Of a stretch of DNA of 64,000 nt, positions 31,388 to 43,235 are shown piece by piece (position 1 is the stretch's first letter; each line of letters opens with the position of its first letter). A program made the translations under genes and the position numbers. The DNA is taken from contig JAVGWX010000001.1 of the NCBI GenBank assembly GCA_036924085.1, positions 5,364,181 through 5,428,180 on the forward strand, in the 5' to 3' direction. Source of the DNA: Ariolimax columbianus (lineage: Eukaryota; Mollusca; Gastropoda; Stylommatophora; Arionidae). The notes beneath the pieces were generated by a model. That model was not told the DNA's origin and did no database searches. It saw only the letters and a program-made list of their open reading frames with translations.

Positions 31388-31910
31388 TACAGACGATGAG
31401 CGGGATCTTCATTGGATTAGCTAGTTTATGTACTTGCGGAGCAATCACACCTGACACAAAGATCAGGGTTTCCAATCCCAATGTTAAGGCATCACTGCTG
31501 TATGGATCAGAGGCTTAACATCCAACAAAGACTCTAAGCAGAGATGGCTCTAACGTCCATAAACAGATGTCTTCTCAGAATAGTGGGGTTGAAATGCTAC
31601 GATAAGGTGCTAACGTGGACCCAGAGCGTAATACCGGACAGGTGGTTGTTCAGGAGATTAAGAGAAACGTGTAGCGATGGATAGTACATACTATACTCAA
31701 CGGGGAGAACGACATTGGGAGACAGTCGTTGTTCCCCGATAGGTAAGAGACACGGAGGCAGTCAACGACGAACTTGGCAGAGAGAGCTTGAGGAAAACAT
31801 GATAGAGGCGGATGGGCGTGGCAGATGTTGTAGATGGCAGCGAAAGACGGACAGACTAGGAGTGTGTTAAGTCGAAGACAAATGCTTCGAATGAGGTAAT
31901 ACAGTATTGG
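31388..31910 (+). mobile_element. LINE C-terminal fragment
   Basis: Plus-strand frames give TKIRVSNPNVKASLLYGSEA (the LYGSETW block), then FSEWG or SQNSGVEMLR around the CLRRI position. RRLRETC and the overlapping QEIKRNV and RWIVHTILNGENDIG (the RWIGHTLR block) follow, then RHGGSQRRTWQRELEENMIE. The order fits the thumb and end of a LINE ORF2. It starts directly after the 80-bp array, and multiple frame changes are present. Confidence 0.7.
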
Positions 31911-32469
31911 TTGATTGATTTAAGGTACTAGCTCTCTTCCTCGGTATCGTTCCTTCTCAAACAGAGGGTCAAACCATACATCTCTGCAGGAAGAAGCTAA
32001 TACTCTTATCTCTACGCTACTTAGAGTAGGAAATAGGTATGCTGGAATCAAGAAGCGACAACAGTCGTTAGGATTTAGAAACGACAGTCGATAAGGATAT
32101 ATAAATATATAATATATATATAAAATACATTATAAAATACAAGATAATGAGCAGTAATAGACAATCCAAATGACACGACAACCCAACAAAGTGGAAGGCT
32201 TTCAGCGTGTGTAGTTGATAATTAACTCTTTCTTGCAGTGAGATCCATTCGCCACTTGCAGGTCTGGAGTTCGATTCCGGACTGCCTATAGCTTTTCTTT
32301 CTTTGCTGTTGTCTGGTGTTTATGTTGTCAAAGTACTACCATGTTGTTACTACTACGTCCGAGAAATTTTCTGGAATATCTCTGCTCAGACAAGCTGAAA
32401 TACAAACTGGATGAGGCTAACCAGTCGAATATCGTATAATGATGGTATCTCAGTAGTAGATCTCACAAC
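31911..32469. other. Unannotated stretch
   Basis: A GGAGTTCGATTCCGGACTG phrase at about 32263 resembles a polymerase III B box, but no A box is seen upstream. There is an AT-rich patch at 32095-32140. Confidence 0.4.
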
Positions 32470-34860
32470 TATACTGATCACCCCAACCACCCCAACTGAT
32501 CACCCCAACCACCCCCATAGCTCACACCCACCACCACCCCAACAGATCACCCTAACCAATACCCCCACATATTACCCTAACCACCACCCCCACAGATCAC
32601 CCTAACCACAACACCCACAGATCACCCTAACCACCACCCCCACAGATCAACCTAACCACCACCCCCACAGATCACCCCAACCACCACCCCCCACAGATCA
32701 CCCTAACCACCACCCCCACAGATCAACCTAACCACCACCCCCACAGATCACCCTAACCACCACCCCCCACAGATCACCTTAACCACCACCCCCCACAGAT
32801 TACCCTAACCACCACTCCCACAGATCACTCTAACCACCACCCCACAGATCACCCTAACCAACACCCCCACAGATCACCCTAACCACCACCCCTACAGATG
32901 ACCCTAACCACCACCCACACAGATTACCCTAACCACAACCCCCACAAATCACCCTAACCACCACCCCCATAGATCACCCTGACCACCACCCCCACAGATC
33001 ACCCTAACTACCACCCCCACAGATTACCCTAACCACCACCCCCACAGATTACCCTAACCACCATCCCCACAGATTACCCTAATAACCACCCCCACAGATC
33101 ACCCTAACCACCACCCCCACAGATCACCCTAACCACCACCACCACAAATCACCCCCATTGATCAACTCAACCATCTCCACAGATCACCCTAATTACCACC
33201 ACCACCACAAGTCCCCCCAACCACCACCACCACCACCACAAGTCACCCCAACCACCACCACCACCATCACAAGTCACTCCAACCACCACCCCCACTGATC
33301 AACTCAACCACCCCCACAGATCACCCTAACCACCACCACAAGTCACCCCAATCACCACCCACACTGATCAACTCAACCACCCCCACAGATCACCCTAACC
33401 ACCACCACAAGTCACCCCAATCACCACCCCCGTAGATCACCCTAACCACCACAAGTCACCCCAACCACCACCCCCACTGATCAACTCAGCCACCCCCACA
33501 GATCACCCTAACCACCACCCCCACCATCACAAGTCACCCCAACCACCACCCCCACTGATCAACTCAGCCACCCCCACAGATCACCCTAACCACCATCACC
33601 ACCACCACAAGTCACCCCAATCACCACCCCCACTGATCAACTCAACCACCCCCACAGATCACCCTAACCACCACCACAAGTCACCCCAACCACCACTTCC
33701 ACTGATCAACTCAACCACCCCCACAGATCACCCTAACCACCACCAATAGTCACCCAAACCACCACCCCCACTGATCAACTCAACCACCTCCACAGATCAC
33801 CCTAACCACCACCACAAGTCACCCCAATCACCACCCCCACTGATCAACTCAGCCACCCCACCACAACCCCCACAAATCACCCTAACCACCACCCCCATAG
33901 ATCACCCTGACCACCACCCCCACAGATCACCCTAACCACCACCCCCACAGATTACCCTAACCACCACCCCCACAGATTACCCTAACCACCATCCCCACAG
34001 ATTACCCTAACCACCACCCCCACAGATCACCCTAACCACCACCCCCACAGATCACCCTAACCACCACAACCACAAATCACCCCCATTGATCAACTCAACC
34101 ATCTCCACAGATCACCCTAATTACCACCACCACCACAAGTCCCCCCAACCACCACCACCACCACCACAAGTCACCCCAACCACCACCACCACCATCACAA
34201 GTCACTCCAACCACCACCCCCACTGATCAACTCAACCACCCCCACAGATCACCCTAACCACCACCACAAGTCACCCCAATCACCACCCACACTGATCAAC
34301 TCAACCACCCCCACAGATCACCCTAACCACCACCACAAGTCACCCCAATCACCACCCCCGCAGATCACCCTAACCACCACAAGTCACCCCAACCACCACC
34401 CCCACTGATCAACTCAGCCACCCCCACAGATCACCCTAACCACCATCACCACCACCACAAGTCACCCCAATCACCACCCCCACTGATCAACTCAACCACC
34501 CCCACAGATCACACTAACCACCACCACAAGTCACCCCAACCACCACTTCCAATGATCAACTCAACCACCCCCACAGATCACCCTAACCACCACCAATAGT
34601 CACCCAAACCACCACCCCCACTGATCAACTCAACCACCCCCACAGATCACCCTAACCACCACCACCACCACCACCACAAGTCACCCCAATCACCACCCCC
34701 ACTGATCAACTCAGCCACCCCAACAGATCACCCTAACCACCACCACCACCACAAGTCACACCAACCACAACCTTCACTGATTACCCCATCCACCACCCTC
34801 ACAGATCACCCCATCCACCACCCCTACAGATCGCACAACCACCAACTTCCTCAGATCACC
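32470..34860. repeat. 2.4-kb C-rich minisatellite of about 25 bp
   Basis: The basic unit is CACCCTAACCACCACCCCCA plus CAGAT. Later parts mix in CACCACAAGTCACCCCAA and CACTGATCAACTCAACC units. The opposite strand is G-rich with GGGGGTGGTGG and GGTTAGGG per unit. A block at about 32933-33700 recurs at about 33861-34600 (offset 928 bp at its start). Confidence 0.95.
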
Positions 34861-35097
34861 CCCCCCCCCCCCTCCGTTCCCATCTTGTACATTCTGCCCT
34901 AATCACGTCCCGACTTGTCACCACGTAAACTGACGAGCACTCTATTGACCCACCACCTTGTGATTGATTGTCATATCTGAGAAATCGATTACCTCCTCAG
35001 CCATTGTCCAGTCACAATTAGTTGTTCCTTCACGCTGTCATGGGTTGAGAAATAAGCGTGCAGTCTGGTGAGAAGATCACCTGATCAATGCATCAAT
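34861..35097. other. Poly-C then unannotated sequence
   Basis: A C-run lies at 34859-34872. Nothing else is recognised. Confidence 0.5.
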
Positions 35098-35200
35098 TAT
35101 AATGGTTGGGTCAATAGACTGATGAACCAATTAATGGGCAAGTCAATAGACTGATGAACCAATTAATGGGTAGGTCAATACACTGATGTGCCAATTCAGT
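35098..35200. repeat. 32-bp repeat, 3 units
   Basis: GGTCAATAGACTGATGAACC plus AATTAATGGGTA, with the third unit diverged. Confidence 0.85.
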
Positions 35201-35384
35201 TCCAGATCAATAAGTTAATTTAATAATATGATATCGCGCAGTGTGTCAGCGGTGTCTTATGCAAGCAATCTAATATTCATGCAAATTGATTTGGCATACT
35301 TTGGCTGTTGTATTTTCATGTTTTGATTCGGACAGCAGACCAGCTCGCTGACCCGGGTCATATATTTAATGCAAATAGTTCCAT
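35201..35384. other. Unannotated stretch
   Basis: No feature recognised. Confidence 0.35.
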
Positions 35385-35822
35385 TAGAATTGTCAAGTTT
35401 GGTAGTTATGTGTTTTAGCAAGTTTATCAAGTTTGCTAGTTAGTTGGGATAGTACATTTGTCAAGTTTGCTGATTAGTTGTGACAGCAAGTTTATCAAGT
35501 TTGCTGGTTAGTTGTGATAGCAAGTTTGTCAAGTTTGCTGGTTATTTGTGATAGCAAGTTTGTCAAGTTTGCTCGTTAGTTGTGATAGCACGTTTGTCAA
35601 GTGTGCTGGTTATTTGTGATAGCAAGTTTGTCAAGTTTGCTCGTTAGTTGTGATATCACGTTTGGTGGTTAGTTGGGATAGCACGTTTGACAAGAATGCT
35701 GGTTAGTTGGGATAGAACGTTTGTTAAGTTTGCTGGTGAGTTGGTATAGTACGTTTGTCAAGTTTGCTGGTTAGTTGGCATAGCACGTTGTCAAGTTTGC
35801 TGGTTAGTTATGACAGCACGTT
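35385..35822. repeat. 34-bp minisatellite, about 13 units
   Basis: The unit contains GTTTGTCAAGTTTGCTGGTT and AGTTGTGATAGCAC or AGCAA. Right-hand units use TTGGGATAG. Confidence 0.92.
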
Positions 35823-35941
35823 TGCCAATAGTTAGTCAGCACGACGTTAATGGTGTAAGCAAACTTTATACAAAGCGATACAACAGGACGGAATCTCACC
35901 GACAAGTCCGTTCCTACATTTTCCATTTTATGGTTTTCCAC

Positions 35942-36375
35942 GGAGGACAGACACATTATGCCACGGATGACAGCCACATTACTCTACGGAGGACAGATAT
36001 ATTACTCTACAGAGGACAGATACATTACTCTACAGAGGACAGATACATTACTCTACGGAGGACATATACATTACTCTACGGAGGACAGATACATTACTCT
36101 ACGGAGGACGGACACTCTACTATACAGAGGACAGACGCACTACTATACAGAGGACGCTCTACTCTACGGAGGACAGACACTCTACTATACAGAGGACGGA
36201 CACTCTACTATACAGAGGACGGACACTCTACTATACAGAGGTCGGACACTCTACTATACAGAGGACGGACACTCTACTCTACGGAGGACAGACACTCTAC
36301 TCTACGGAGGACATACACACTACAGAGATTAGACACACTACTTTACAGAGGACAGACACTCTACTCTTCGAAGGC
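35942..36375. repeat. 24-26-bp minisatellite
   Basis: The unit contains GAGGACAGATACATTACTCT plus ACAG or ACG. Right-hand units use GGACGGACACTCTACTATAC. The 217- and 124-codon frames here are array products. Confidence 0.92.
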
Positions 36376-36434
36376 ATCCACGCCACTCTACGGTTACGGC
36401 CCACACGTACCATACCCATGTTCCGAATTTGGTC

Positions 36435-36530
36435 GTATTGTGTCCCTAAAAACAAGGATTTAGGAATTGAACCTACATCCTTCAGGTTGTCAGTCCAGAA
36501 TCTCTTCCTTTAATTCAGCTTGAATAATCG
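36435..36530 (-). mobile_element. tRNA-derived SINE fragment
   Basis: The reverse complement reads GATTCTGGACTGACAACCTG, AAGGATGTAGGTTCAATTCC (B-box match) and TAAATCC. The anticodon-side wording GGACTGACAACCTGAAGG is typical of mollusc tRNA-type SINE heads as I recall them. The A box is too decayed to call. Confidence 0.55.
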
Positions 36531-37464
36531 CGAATCCACGACTGAATTTAGATGTATGATAACTACTACACCACATTCCATTGTTCACCGATGTTATTCT
36601 GCAACTAACGTAAGATATTTGCAACCGTTTTCCAACGTTTTTCATTGTTGTTCTTGCGTTCTCTCGTTCTAACCAAAGTCTCGGAGCTTATCTCTCCATG
36701 GTTATATATAACATAACATAGAAAGTATACTAATATATAGCATACCCTACATTTATAGCATCTTTCTACCTTACAGAATTGAGACACCTGAATCTCTCTA
36801 GCCAAGCCTTCCTTCTTGGAAGTGTATTTATTTTATGTGTTTACAGAAGTTGGTAACGGGTCGCTAGTCTTGTCTTATCGTAAATGAATCCTACCGACTA
36901 CTCTCGAGTTTCAGCATAGATACTGTGGTATGGGAGGCCTTCCTAGCCACAATCTACAAGCCTGTTTGTCTTGTAAGCTTGGTTTATCCGAGACTAACCA
37001 GACGTTGCTATGACAGACATCAGAAGGAAGTTTGCTTTTCCATCACAACCTCGCCAGATCCAACATTCGTAGCTGAGATACCAGCCTGCGCACAAAAACC
37101 TCAACAGAGACCGGATCTACTAACTACTTAAGAGCTGGCCCCATTTGTCTCCCCTGGCAGAATTTTAATTTACACTCACAGACACACACACACACACATA
37201 CACACACGTCGATCCGTCAAAGATTAGGGCGCTCACCTATCTCACAATGTTTGCGGGAGCAAATTTGGGCGCCACTTTATGAGACATAGGCATAGTTTTG
37301 AGAGAGGTTGCCAGGTGCTCGGAGTCTTCTCAATGGCCTTCCTTTACCATGCAAGCTGGAAAAGACAGCCATTGCTCTCAACAAATTAACTTCACTTACG
37401 CCATTGATAAATTATATTGTTTAATGTGGTGTTACACAACTGTCCAAAAAATTATAATTGCTTT
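36531..37464. other. Unannotated stretch
   Basis: Short CACACA at about 37175-37207. Frames at 36605-36805 and 36925-37131 have no domain or splice support. Confidence 0.4.
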
Positions 37465-38070
37465 GTTCTGATGCGTGTAATGAGTTGTCTTTGTTCTATA
37501 TGATGTGTGTAATGAGTTGTCTTTGTTCTACCTGATGCGTGTAATGAGTTGCCTTTGTTCTACCTGATGCGTGTAATGAGTTGTCTTTGTTCTATATGAA
37601 GCGTGAAATGAGATGCCTTTGTTCTATCTGATGCGTGTAATGAGTTGTCTTTGTTCTATCTGATGCGTGTAATGAGTTGTCTTTGTTCTACCCGATGCGT
37701 GTAATGAGTTGCCTTTGTTCTACCTGATGCGTGTAATGAGTTGTCTTTGTTCTATCTGATGCGTGTAATGAGTTGCCTTTGTTCTATCTGATGCGTGTAA
37801 TGAGTTGCCTTTGTTCTATCTGATGCGTGTAATGAGTTGTCTTTGTTCTATCTGATGCGTGTAATGAGTTGCCTTTGTTCTATCTGATGCGTGTAATGGG
37901 TTTCCTTTGTTCTACCTGATGCGTGTAATGAGTTGCCATTGTTCTACCTGATGCGTGTAATGAGTTGCCTTTGTTCTACCTGATGCGTGTAATGAGTTGT
38001 CTTTGTTCTACCTGATGCGTGTAATGAGTTGTCTTTGTTCTACCTGATGCGTGTAATGAGTTGTCTTTGC
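37465..38070. repeat. 32-bp minisatellite, about 19 units
   Basis: The unit is TGATGCGTGTAATGAGTTGT plus CTTTGTTCTATC. The main variants are GTC/GCC and TATC/TACC. Very homogeneous. Confidence 0.95.
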
Positions 38071-38571
38071 GTTGGGCCTGTTGCAGCCTCTGTGAGATTT
38101 ATGATATTCTTGTATAAAAAAAACATCTCAGAGTTCCCTATGATCTACCTGTTTGTTTACTCATTGTCTATAGTTAGCTAATTCTGATATCAAGTCTCGA
38201 CCATGTCACACCCAGTATCGTCTCCCCTCTGTCGCCTTACAGCTCTGTAAGGAATTACACCAGTGGAAGTTACAATAAGCTTGGTGGCTCCTACATTTGT
38301 CTCTGGACTAAACGGATGCAGTTGTTACTGCACTGCTGCTGTCTTGTTTTTGTGTAAGTCACCCGTACAGAAGCCATCTTTACGCCGTCTCTTTTGTGGC
38401 CGGTTATAGTGGCTCTTCTTTCCTCCTGAAGCGCATTTGAGAAGATGGACTGGAAAGTCCACCAAAGTGGAGATTACAGCGGTGACCCCTCTCCCCCCCG
38501 TCGTTGGCAAAACTGCTGTGACACAGCCTGTTTCCATAGAACCTGACGTAGACGTCAAGTTTGGAAATCTT
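38071..38571. other. Unannotated stretch
   Basis: Overlapping antisense frames at 38325-38640 have no recognised domain. Confidence 0.35.
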
Positions 38572-38830
38572 GATCAGTATGATTCACCTGCCCCTGATTT
38601 TAATCAGTATGATTCACCTGCCCCTGATTTTAATGTGTGATTCACCTGCCCCTGATTCTAATGTGTGATTCACCTGCCCCTGATTTTAATCAGTGTGATT
38701 CACCTGCCCCTGATTTTAATGTGTGATTCACCTGCCCCTGATTTTAATGTGTGATTCACCTGCCACTGATTTTAATCAGTGTCACTCATCTGCCCCTGAT
38801 TTTAATCAGTGTGATTCACCTGCCCCTGAT
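38572..38830. repeat. 28-bp minisatellite, about 9 units
   Basis: GTGTGATTCACCTGCCCCTG plus ATTTTAAT. Some units have an added CA or CAGT at the junction (TAATCAGTGTGATT). Confidence 0.92.
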
Positions 38831-38867
38831 AATACTCTTCGCTCCCAAGACGGAGAATGTAGTATCT

Positions 38868-38935
38868 ATATGTCTGTCTGTCTGTGTCTGCCTATCTGTC
38901 CGTCTGTCTATCTGTCCGTCTGTCTGTCTGTGTTC
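38868..38935. repeat. (GTCT)n microsatellite
   Basis: GTCTGTCT runs with TATC and CCGTC interruptions. Confidence 0.9.
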
Positions 38936-38967
38936 TTGGAGCGCAAAACACAATCCATTAGGCAGAA

Positions 38968-39082
38968 CTCAGTGCTCTCTACTTAGACCAGTGCTCTCTA
39001 CTTAGACCAGTGCTCTCTACTTAGACCAGTGATCTCTACTTAGACCAGTGCTCTACTTAGACCAGTGCTCTCTACTTAGTGC
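38968..39082. repeat. 19-bp repeat, about 6 units
   Basis: The unit is CTCTCTACTTAGACCAGTG, with one 16-bp variant. Confidence 0.9.
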
Positions 39083-39639
39083 ACTCCACTTTGATCAGGG
39101 TTCGCTAAATGAGCCTGATGCTCCTCATAGTGCCTCTTTGTTGTTAAGCCCCATCATGGTGGACCATCTTCTGATTATCCTGCAAGGTGTCCCTCTTTTT
39201 GGTGCCGCTCTGTCTCCACGTAATCGCTTGAACTGAAGGTCTGCTGCTGTTCATTCCGAGGACGTCTCCGATGTGCAACCAGGGCTTTTTTCCTAATGAT
39301 AATAGAAACACATAGCTATTTGATCTCTAGTCTAGTAAAGGATCGGTTGATTAGTACAATGACAAAGGTAGGGCGTTAAACTCTGACCATGCTATGTGAC
39401 TACGTTTACCTGTTTATATAGCATATAGCATCTTAATAGCATAACGAGCTATCCCTTCTTGCGGCAAAGGTACCGGCTTAATCTCGTCTCGGCAAGCCCT
39501 GGTCTCCCCACAACTGTAACTAGGTACCTGGGAGTGATAAAAGCAGAGAGGGGGAACAGGCCAACCATCGCCTGAGCCATAGTAACACCCCATCGGCTAT
39601 TGGGCAGCATGTTGTAGTCCAGAATACTATGTGACATAA
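39083..39639. other. Unannotated stretch, possible diverged SINE tail
   Basis: ACTAGGTACCTGGGAGTGAT at about 39518-39537 resembles the conserved 3' wording of some tRNA SINEs. No head is found. Confidence 0.3.
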
Positions 39640-40062
39640 TGCTGGCAGCGAGCGTGAGGAGACTTGCAGGTAACAGTGGCTGCTAGCGTGGGGAGACTTG
39701 CAGGTAACAGTGGCTGCTAGCGTGGGGAGACTTGCAGGTAACTGGCTACGTGAGGAGACTTGCAGGTAACAGTGGCTACGCGAGAAGACTTGCAGGTAAC
39801 AGTGGCTGCTAGCGTGGGGAGACTTGCAGGAAACAGTGGCTGCTAGCGTGGGGAGACTTGCAGGTAACAGTGGCTGCTAGCGTGGGGAGACTTGCAGGTA
39901 ACAGTGGCTACGTGAGGAGACTTGCAGGTAACAGTGGCTACGTGAGGAGACTTGCAGGTAACAGTGGCTACGTGAGGAGACTTGCAGGTAACAGTGGCTA
40001 CTATCGTGAGCAGACTTGTAGGTAACAGTGGCTACGTGAGGAGACTTGCAGGTAACAGTGGC
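39640..40062. repeat. 34/30-bp minisatellite, about 13 units
   Basis: The unit is GGGGAGACTTGCAGGTAACA plus GTGGCTGCTAGCGT (34 bp) or GTGGCTACGT (30 bp). The two forms occur in blocks. Confidence 0.93.
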
Positions 40063-40176
40063 TGGCTGTGAAGGGACTGGTTCCTGTCAGTTGTATACTG
40101 CTATCGTGACTGGCTACATTTATCTTCCAGTAAACAGACACGTGAATGGGAAACGCTAGCTACATTTGTCGATAAC

Positions 40177-40502
40177 GTACGTGCCTGGGAAGAGAGTACG
40201 TGCCTGGGAAGAGAGTACGTGCCTGGGAAGAGAGTACGTGCCTGGGAAGAGAGTACGTGCCTGGGAAGAGAGTACGTGCCTGGGAAGAGAGTACGTGCCT
40301 GGGAAGAGAGTACGTGCCTGGGAAGAGAGTACGTGCCTGGGAAGAGAGTACGTGCCTGGGAAGAGAGTACGTGCCTGGGAAGAGAGTACGTGCCTGGGAA
40401 GAGAGTACGTGCCTGGGAAGAGAGTACGTGCCTGGGAAGAGAGTACGTGCCTGGGAAGAGAGTACGTGCCTGGGAAGAGAGTACGTGCCTGGGAAGAGAG
40501 CT
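40177..40502. repeat. 19-bp minisatellite, 17 apparently identical units
   Basis: The unit is GTACGTGCCTGGGAAGAGA, repeated without any difference that I can see. Because 19 is not a multiple of 3, each frame reads the same 19-residue peptide in rotation, creating several long false frames. Confidence 0.97.
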
Positions 40503-41798
40503 GCTCTGTGGAATCGACCTTCTCGTTCCTGCTGCTATCGGCACCCGAGTGGAGGTCAGAGTAGGACAACTGTAACATCCCATGTTTGTTGTAAAACGCG
40601 ACTAAGAAGCATCTGAATTGGGCTAGCAAACTCACCATGTACAACAAATAAACAAATTGACCAAGAAGCCACATCTACAAAATGACACACAGTGATGTTC
40701 GTCCATCACGCGTGATGATGGCTACTCTCTGTGTTCAGTCGCGTACAAATCTATTCCTTTGTTCTCTGTCCTCTGAAATGCACGACTTGCGCGGTGATTT
40801 GGATTAAATTGAAGCAATTTGCGTCATTTGTCAACCTCACTGTCTCGTACTGAGCTGCCTTTGGCCAGTGGCAAGAAATTAACGACACGACTGGAGATAG
40901 CATTGGATGCTGTCACGTAAACAGGTATCACGAAAGGCAGCGAGGATGTGACATCCAATAGGTTGGGAATGTAGGATGACCAATGCTGAATCACTATATT
41001 CATAACAAAGGGCACAGGAAACTGTAAGTACCAAATAATGTTTCCGATATTCACAAAGTGTTGTACACACAGTACTTTAGGCCAGGATTCCTGTACGGAG
41101 TCAACACTGATGGTCATATGCCTCATAAGGAACACAAATTGACCAAACGTAGAAGAAGAAGAAGGAAACGAAGAAGATGATGATCGTGATGAAAACGAAT
41201 TAGGAAAAGGCGTTTCATTCTGATTTATTTTTGACGTCAATTCTGCTTCGAAATCTATCTCAACAAAGTACAGTGACAGCTTATGGGCGCGAACAATGCA
41301 AAGACAAGTATGACGGGAAATCTTAGAAAGGAGGTGACGTTGGATAGGCTAGACATTGCGAAAACCCTTAGTCACTATTACAAAGCAGTTATTATTGTGG
41401 AACCACCATGGAAAAATAGTCATGTGAATGGCCGAAGATCACTTGAGGAAGAGACATATAGGTCGATAAAAGTAAACCGTCGGAAGGCTGATACGAACAT
41501 GAGAAGATAGCACATGATGAGATACTTATATAGGATTATTTGGTGTCTTGTACACGACAAGCTGACATGGGCGCCTTTCTATCATAGAGTTTAAAAAAAT
41601 ATATATTAGCGCGGTATGGATATTAAAAATAATAAGTCCTTTAGTCTGTGAATTCTAGAGCAGTGCTGACAGACAACTGACACTGATGGGGCCTAGACTG
41701 TGCGAGACGCGTGTGTCTGGATAATTATTTGTTTGATATAACTATTTTAATTATTTTCCCAAAATAGTACCCTGGCAATCGTTTAATATAAGGGATAA
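40503..41798. other. Unannotated stretch with one unusual frame
   Basis: The minus frame 40824-41240 (138 codons) has a Ser-rich start, then hydrophobic stretches such as IIWYLQFPVPFVMNIVI and IPVYVTASNAISS. A plus frame lies at 41283-41510 (75 codons). Neither matches a family I know, and no splice or promoter evidence was found. They are the most protein-like unassigned frames outside the arrays. Confidence 0.3.
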
Positions 41799-42380
41799 CG
41801 ATGTTGAGCAGCGCATGAGCTGCAGGGGTCAGCGACCCATAGCTGACTGCTAGCGTCAGGGCCAGCGAACCACAGCTGAGCAGCGCATGAGCTGCAGGGG
41901 TCAGCGACCCATAGCTGACTGCTAGCGTCAGGGCCAGCGAACCACAGCTGAGCAGCGCATGAGCTGCAGGAGTCAGCGACCCATAGCTGACTGCTAGCGT
42001 CAGGGCCAGCGAACCACAGCTGAGCAGCGCATGAGCTGCAGGGGTCAGCGACCCATAGCTGACTGCTAGCGTCAGGGCTAGCGAACCACAGCTGAGCAGC
42101 GCATGAGCTGCAGGGGTCAGCGACCCATAGCTGACTGCTAGCGTCAGGGCCAGCGAACCACAGCTGAGCAGCGCACGAGCTGCAGGGGTCAGCGGCACAT
42201 AGCTGACTGCTAGCGTCAGGGCCAGCGAACCACAGCTGAGCAGCGCACGAGCTGCAGGGGTCAGCGGCACATAGCTGACTGCTAGCGTCAGGGCCAGCGA
42301 ACCACAGCTGAGCAGCGCATGAGCTGCAGTGGTCAGCGACCCATAGCTGACTGCTAGCGTCAGGGCCAGCGAACCACAGC
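41799..42380 (+). repeat. 72-bp minisatellite, 8 units, in dispersed repeat
   Basis: The unit is TGAGCAGCGCATGAGCTGCA, GGGGTCAGCGACCCATAG, CTGACTGCTAGCGTCAGGGC and CAGCGAACCACAGC. Half of it equals the 33-bp unit at 5.57 kb. Being a multiple of three, it keeps a 181-codon minus frame open, which is an artefact. Confidence 0.95.
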
Positions 42381-42640
42381 TGCCAAGACCCTTCTACACC
42401 TCCACGCGGTGATCCTGGATAACAGGCTGCAGCAGGGCAGACTGGCTAAGGAGAAGGGATCGAAGAGGGAATGTTAACCCGGTACTCAAAAAATGCTTGC
42501 TGAAGTTGGATGTGTTGGAACGACAGGTGCAAATATCGCAGCCAAGCTGTAAACTACGACACAACGTATTCCGTTCTCTGGACTACATTCTGCTACTTGC
42601 CCTTTCAGGGTTTGGTAGCGGGAGATTGGAAGTTTAATAT
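42381..42640 (+). mobile_element. Dispersed GAA-tailed repeat, copy 6
   Basis: Full block order: CAAGACCCTTCTACACCTCC, GATCCTGGATAACAGGCTGC, AGGAGAAGGGATCGAAGAGG, AACCCGGTACTCAAAAAATG, AACTACGACACAACGTATTC, CTGCTACTTGCCCTTTCAGG and GTTTGGTAGCGGGAGATTG. The end has no clear GAA run. Upstream it is continuous with its own 72-bp array. Confidence 0.82.
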
Positions 42641-42696
42641 AAATATAAGGAACAATAGCTCATTATATTATATCTGTCTACAAACCAAACAAGACA

Positions 42697-43235
42697 AAGA
42701 TTCGCCCTTACATTTCACGGACCAGCATCTCGATCTAAGGCTAACATTCACCCTTACATATGACAGACCAGCATCTCGATCTAAGGCTAACATTCACCCT
42801 TACATATGACAGACCAGCATCTCGATCTAAGGCTAACATTCACCCTTACATATGACAGACCAGCATCTCGATCTAAGGCTAACATTCACCCTTACATATG
42901 ACAGACCAGCATCTCGATCTAAGACTAAGATTCGCCCTTACATATGACAGACCAGCATCTCGATCTAAGACTAAGAGTCACCCTTACATATGACAGACCA
43001 GCATCTCGATCTAAGACTAACATTCACCCTTACATATCACCGACCAGCATCTCGATCTAAGACTAAGATTCGCCCTTACATATGACAGACCAGCATCTCG
43101 ATCTAAGACTAAGATTCGCCCTTACATATGACAGACCAGCATCTCGATCTAAGACTAAGAGTCACCCTTACATATGACAGACCAGCATCTCGATCTAAGA
43201 CTAAGAGTCAGTCACCCTTACATATGACAGACCAT
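42697..43235. repeat. 46-bp minisatellite, about 11 units
   Basis: The unit contains GACCAGCATCTCGATCTAAG, then ACTAAGATTCGCCCTTACAT and ATGACA. Left units use GGCTAACATTCACC. Confidence 0.93.

Noticed and set aside
32240..32295. tRNA gene or SINE suggested by GGAGTTCGATTCCGGACTG
   Set aside because: A B-box-like word without an A box or cloverleaf.
32470..34860. Interstitial telomere (CCCTAA present in most units)
   Set aside because: Only one CCCTAA per about 25-bp unit, never in tandem hexamers, so it is a minisatellite with a telomere-like word.
35810..36463. 217-codon frame of TLLYRGRTLYY repeats
   Set aside because: Translation of the 24-26-bp array.
40101..40674. Long open frames on both strands (up to 172 codons, SSQARTLFPGTYSLPRHVL type)
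   Set aside because: They only translate the 19-bp array in rotation; the same peptide appears in all frames.
41725..42270. 181-codon frame SLTPAAHALLSCGSLALTLAV
   Set aside because: A 72-bp unit keeps the frame open; it is antisense of the dispersed repeat's array.
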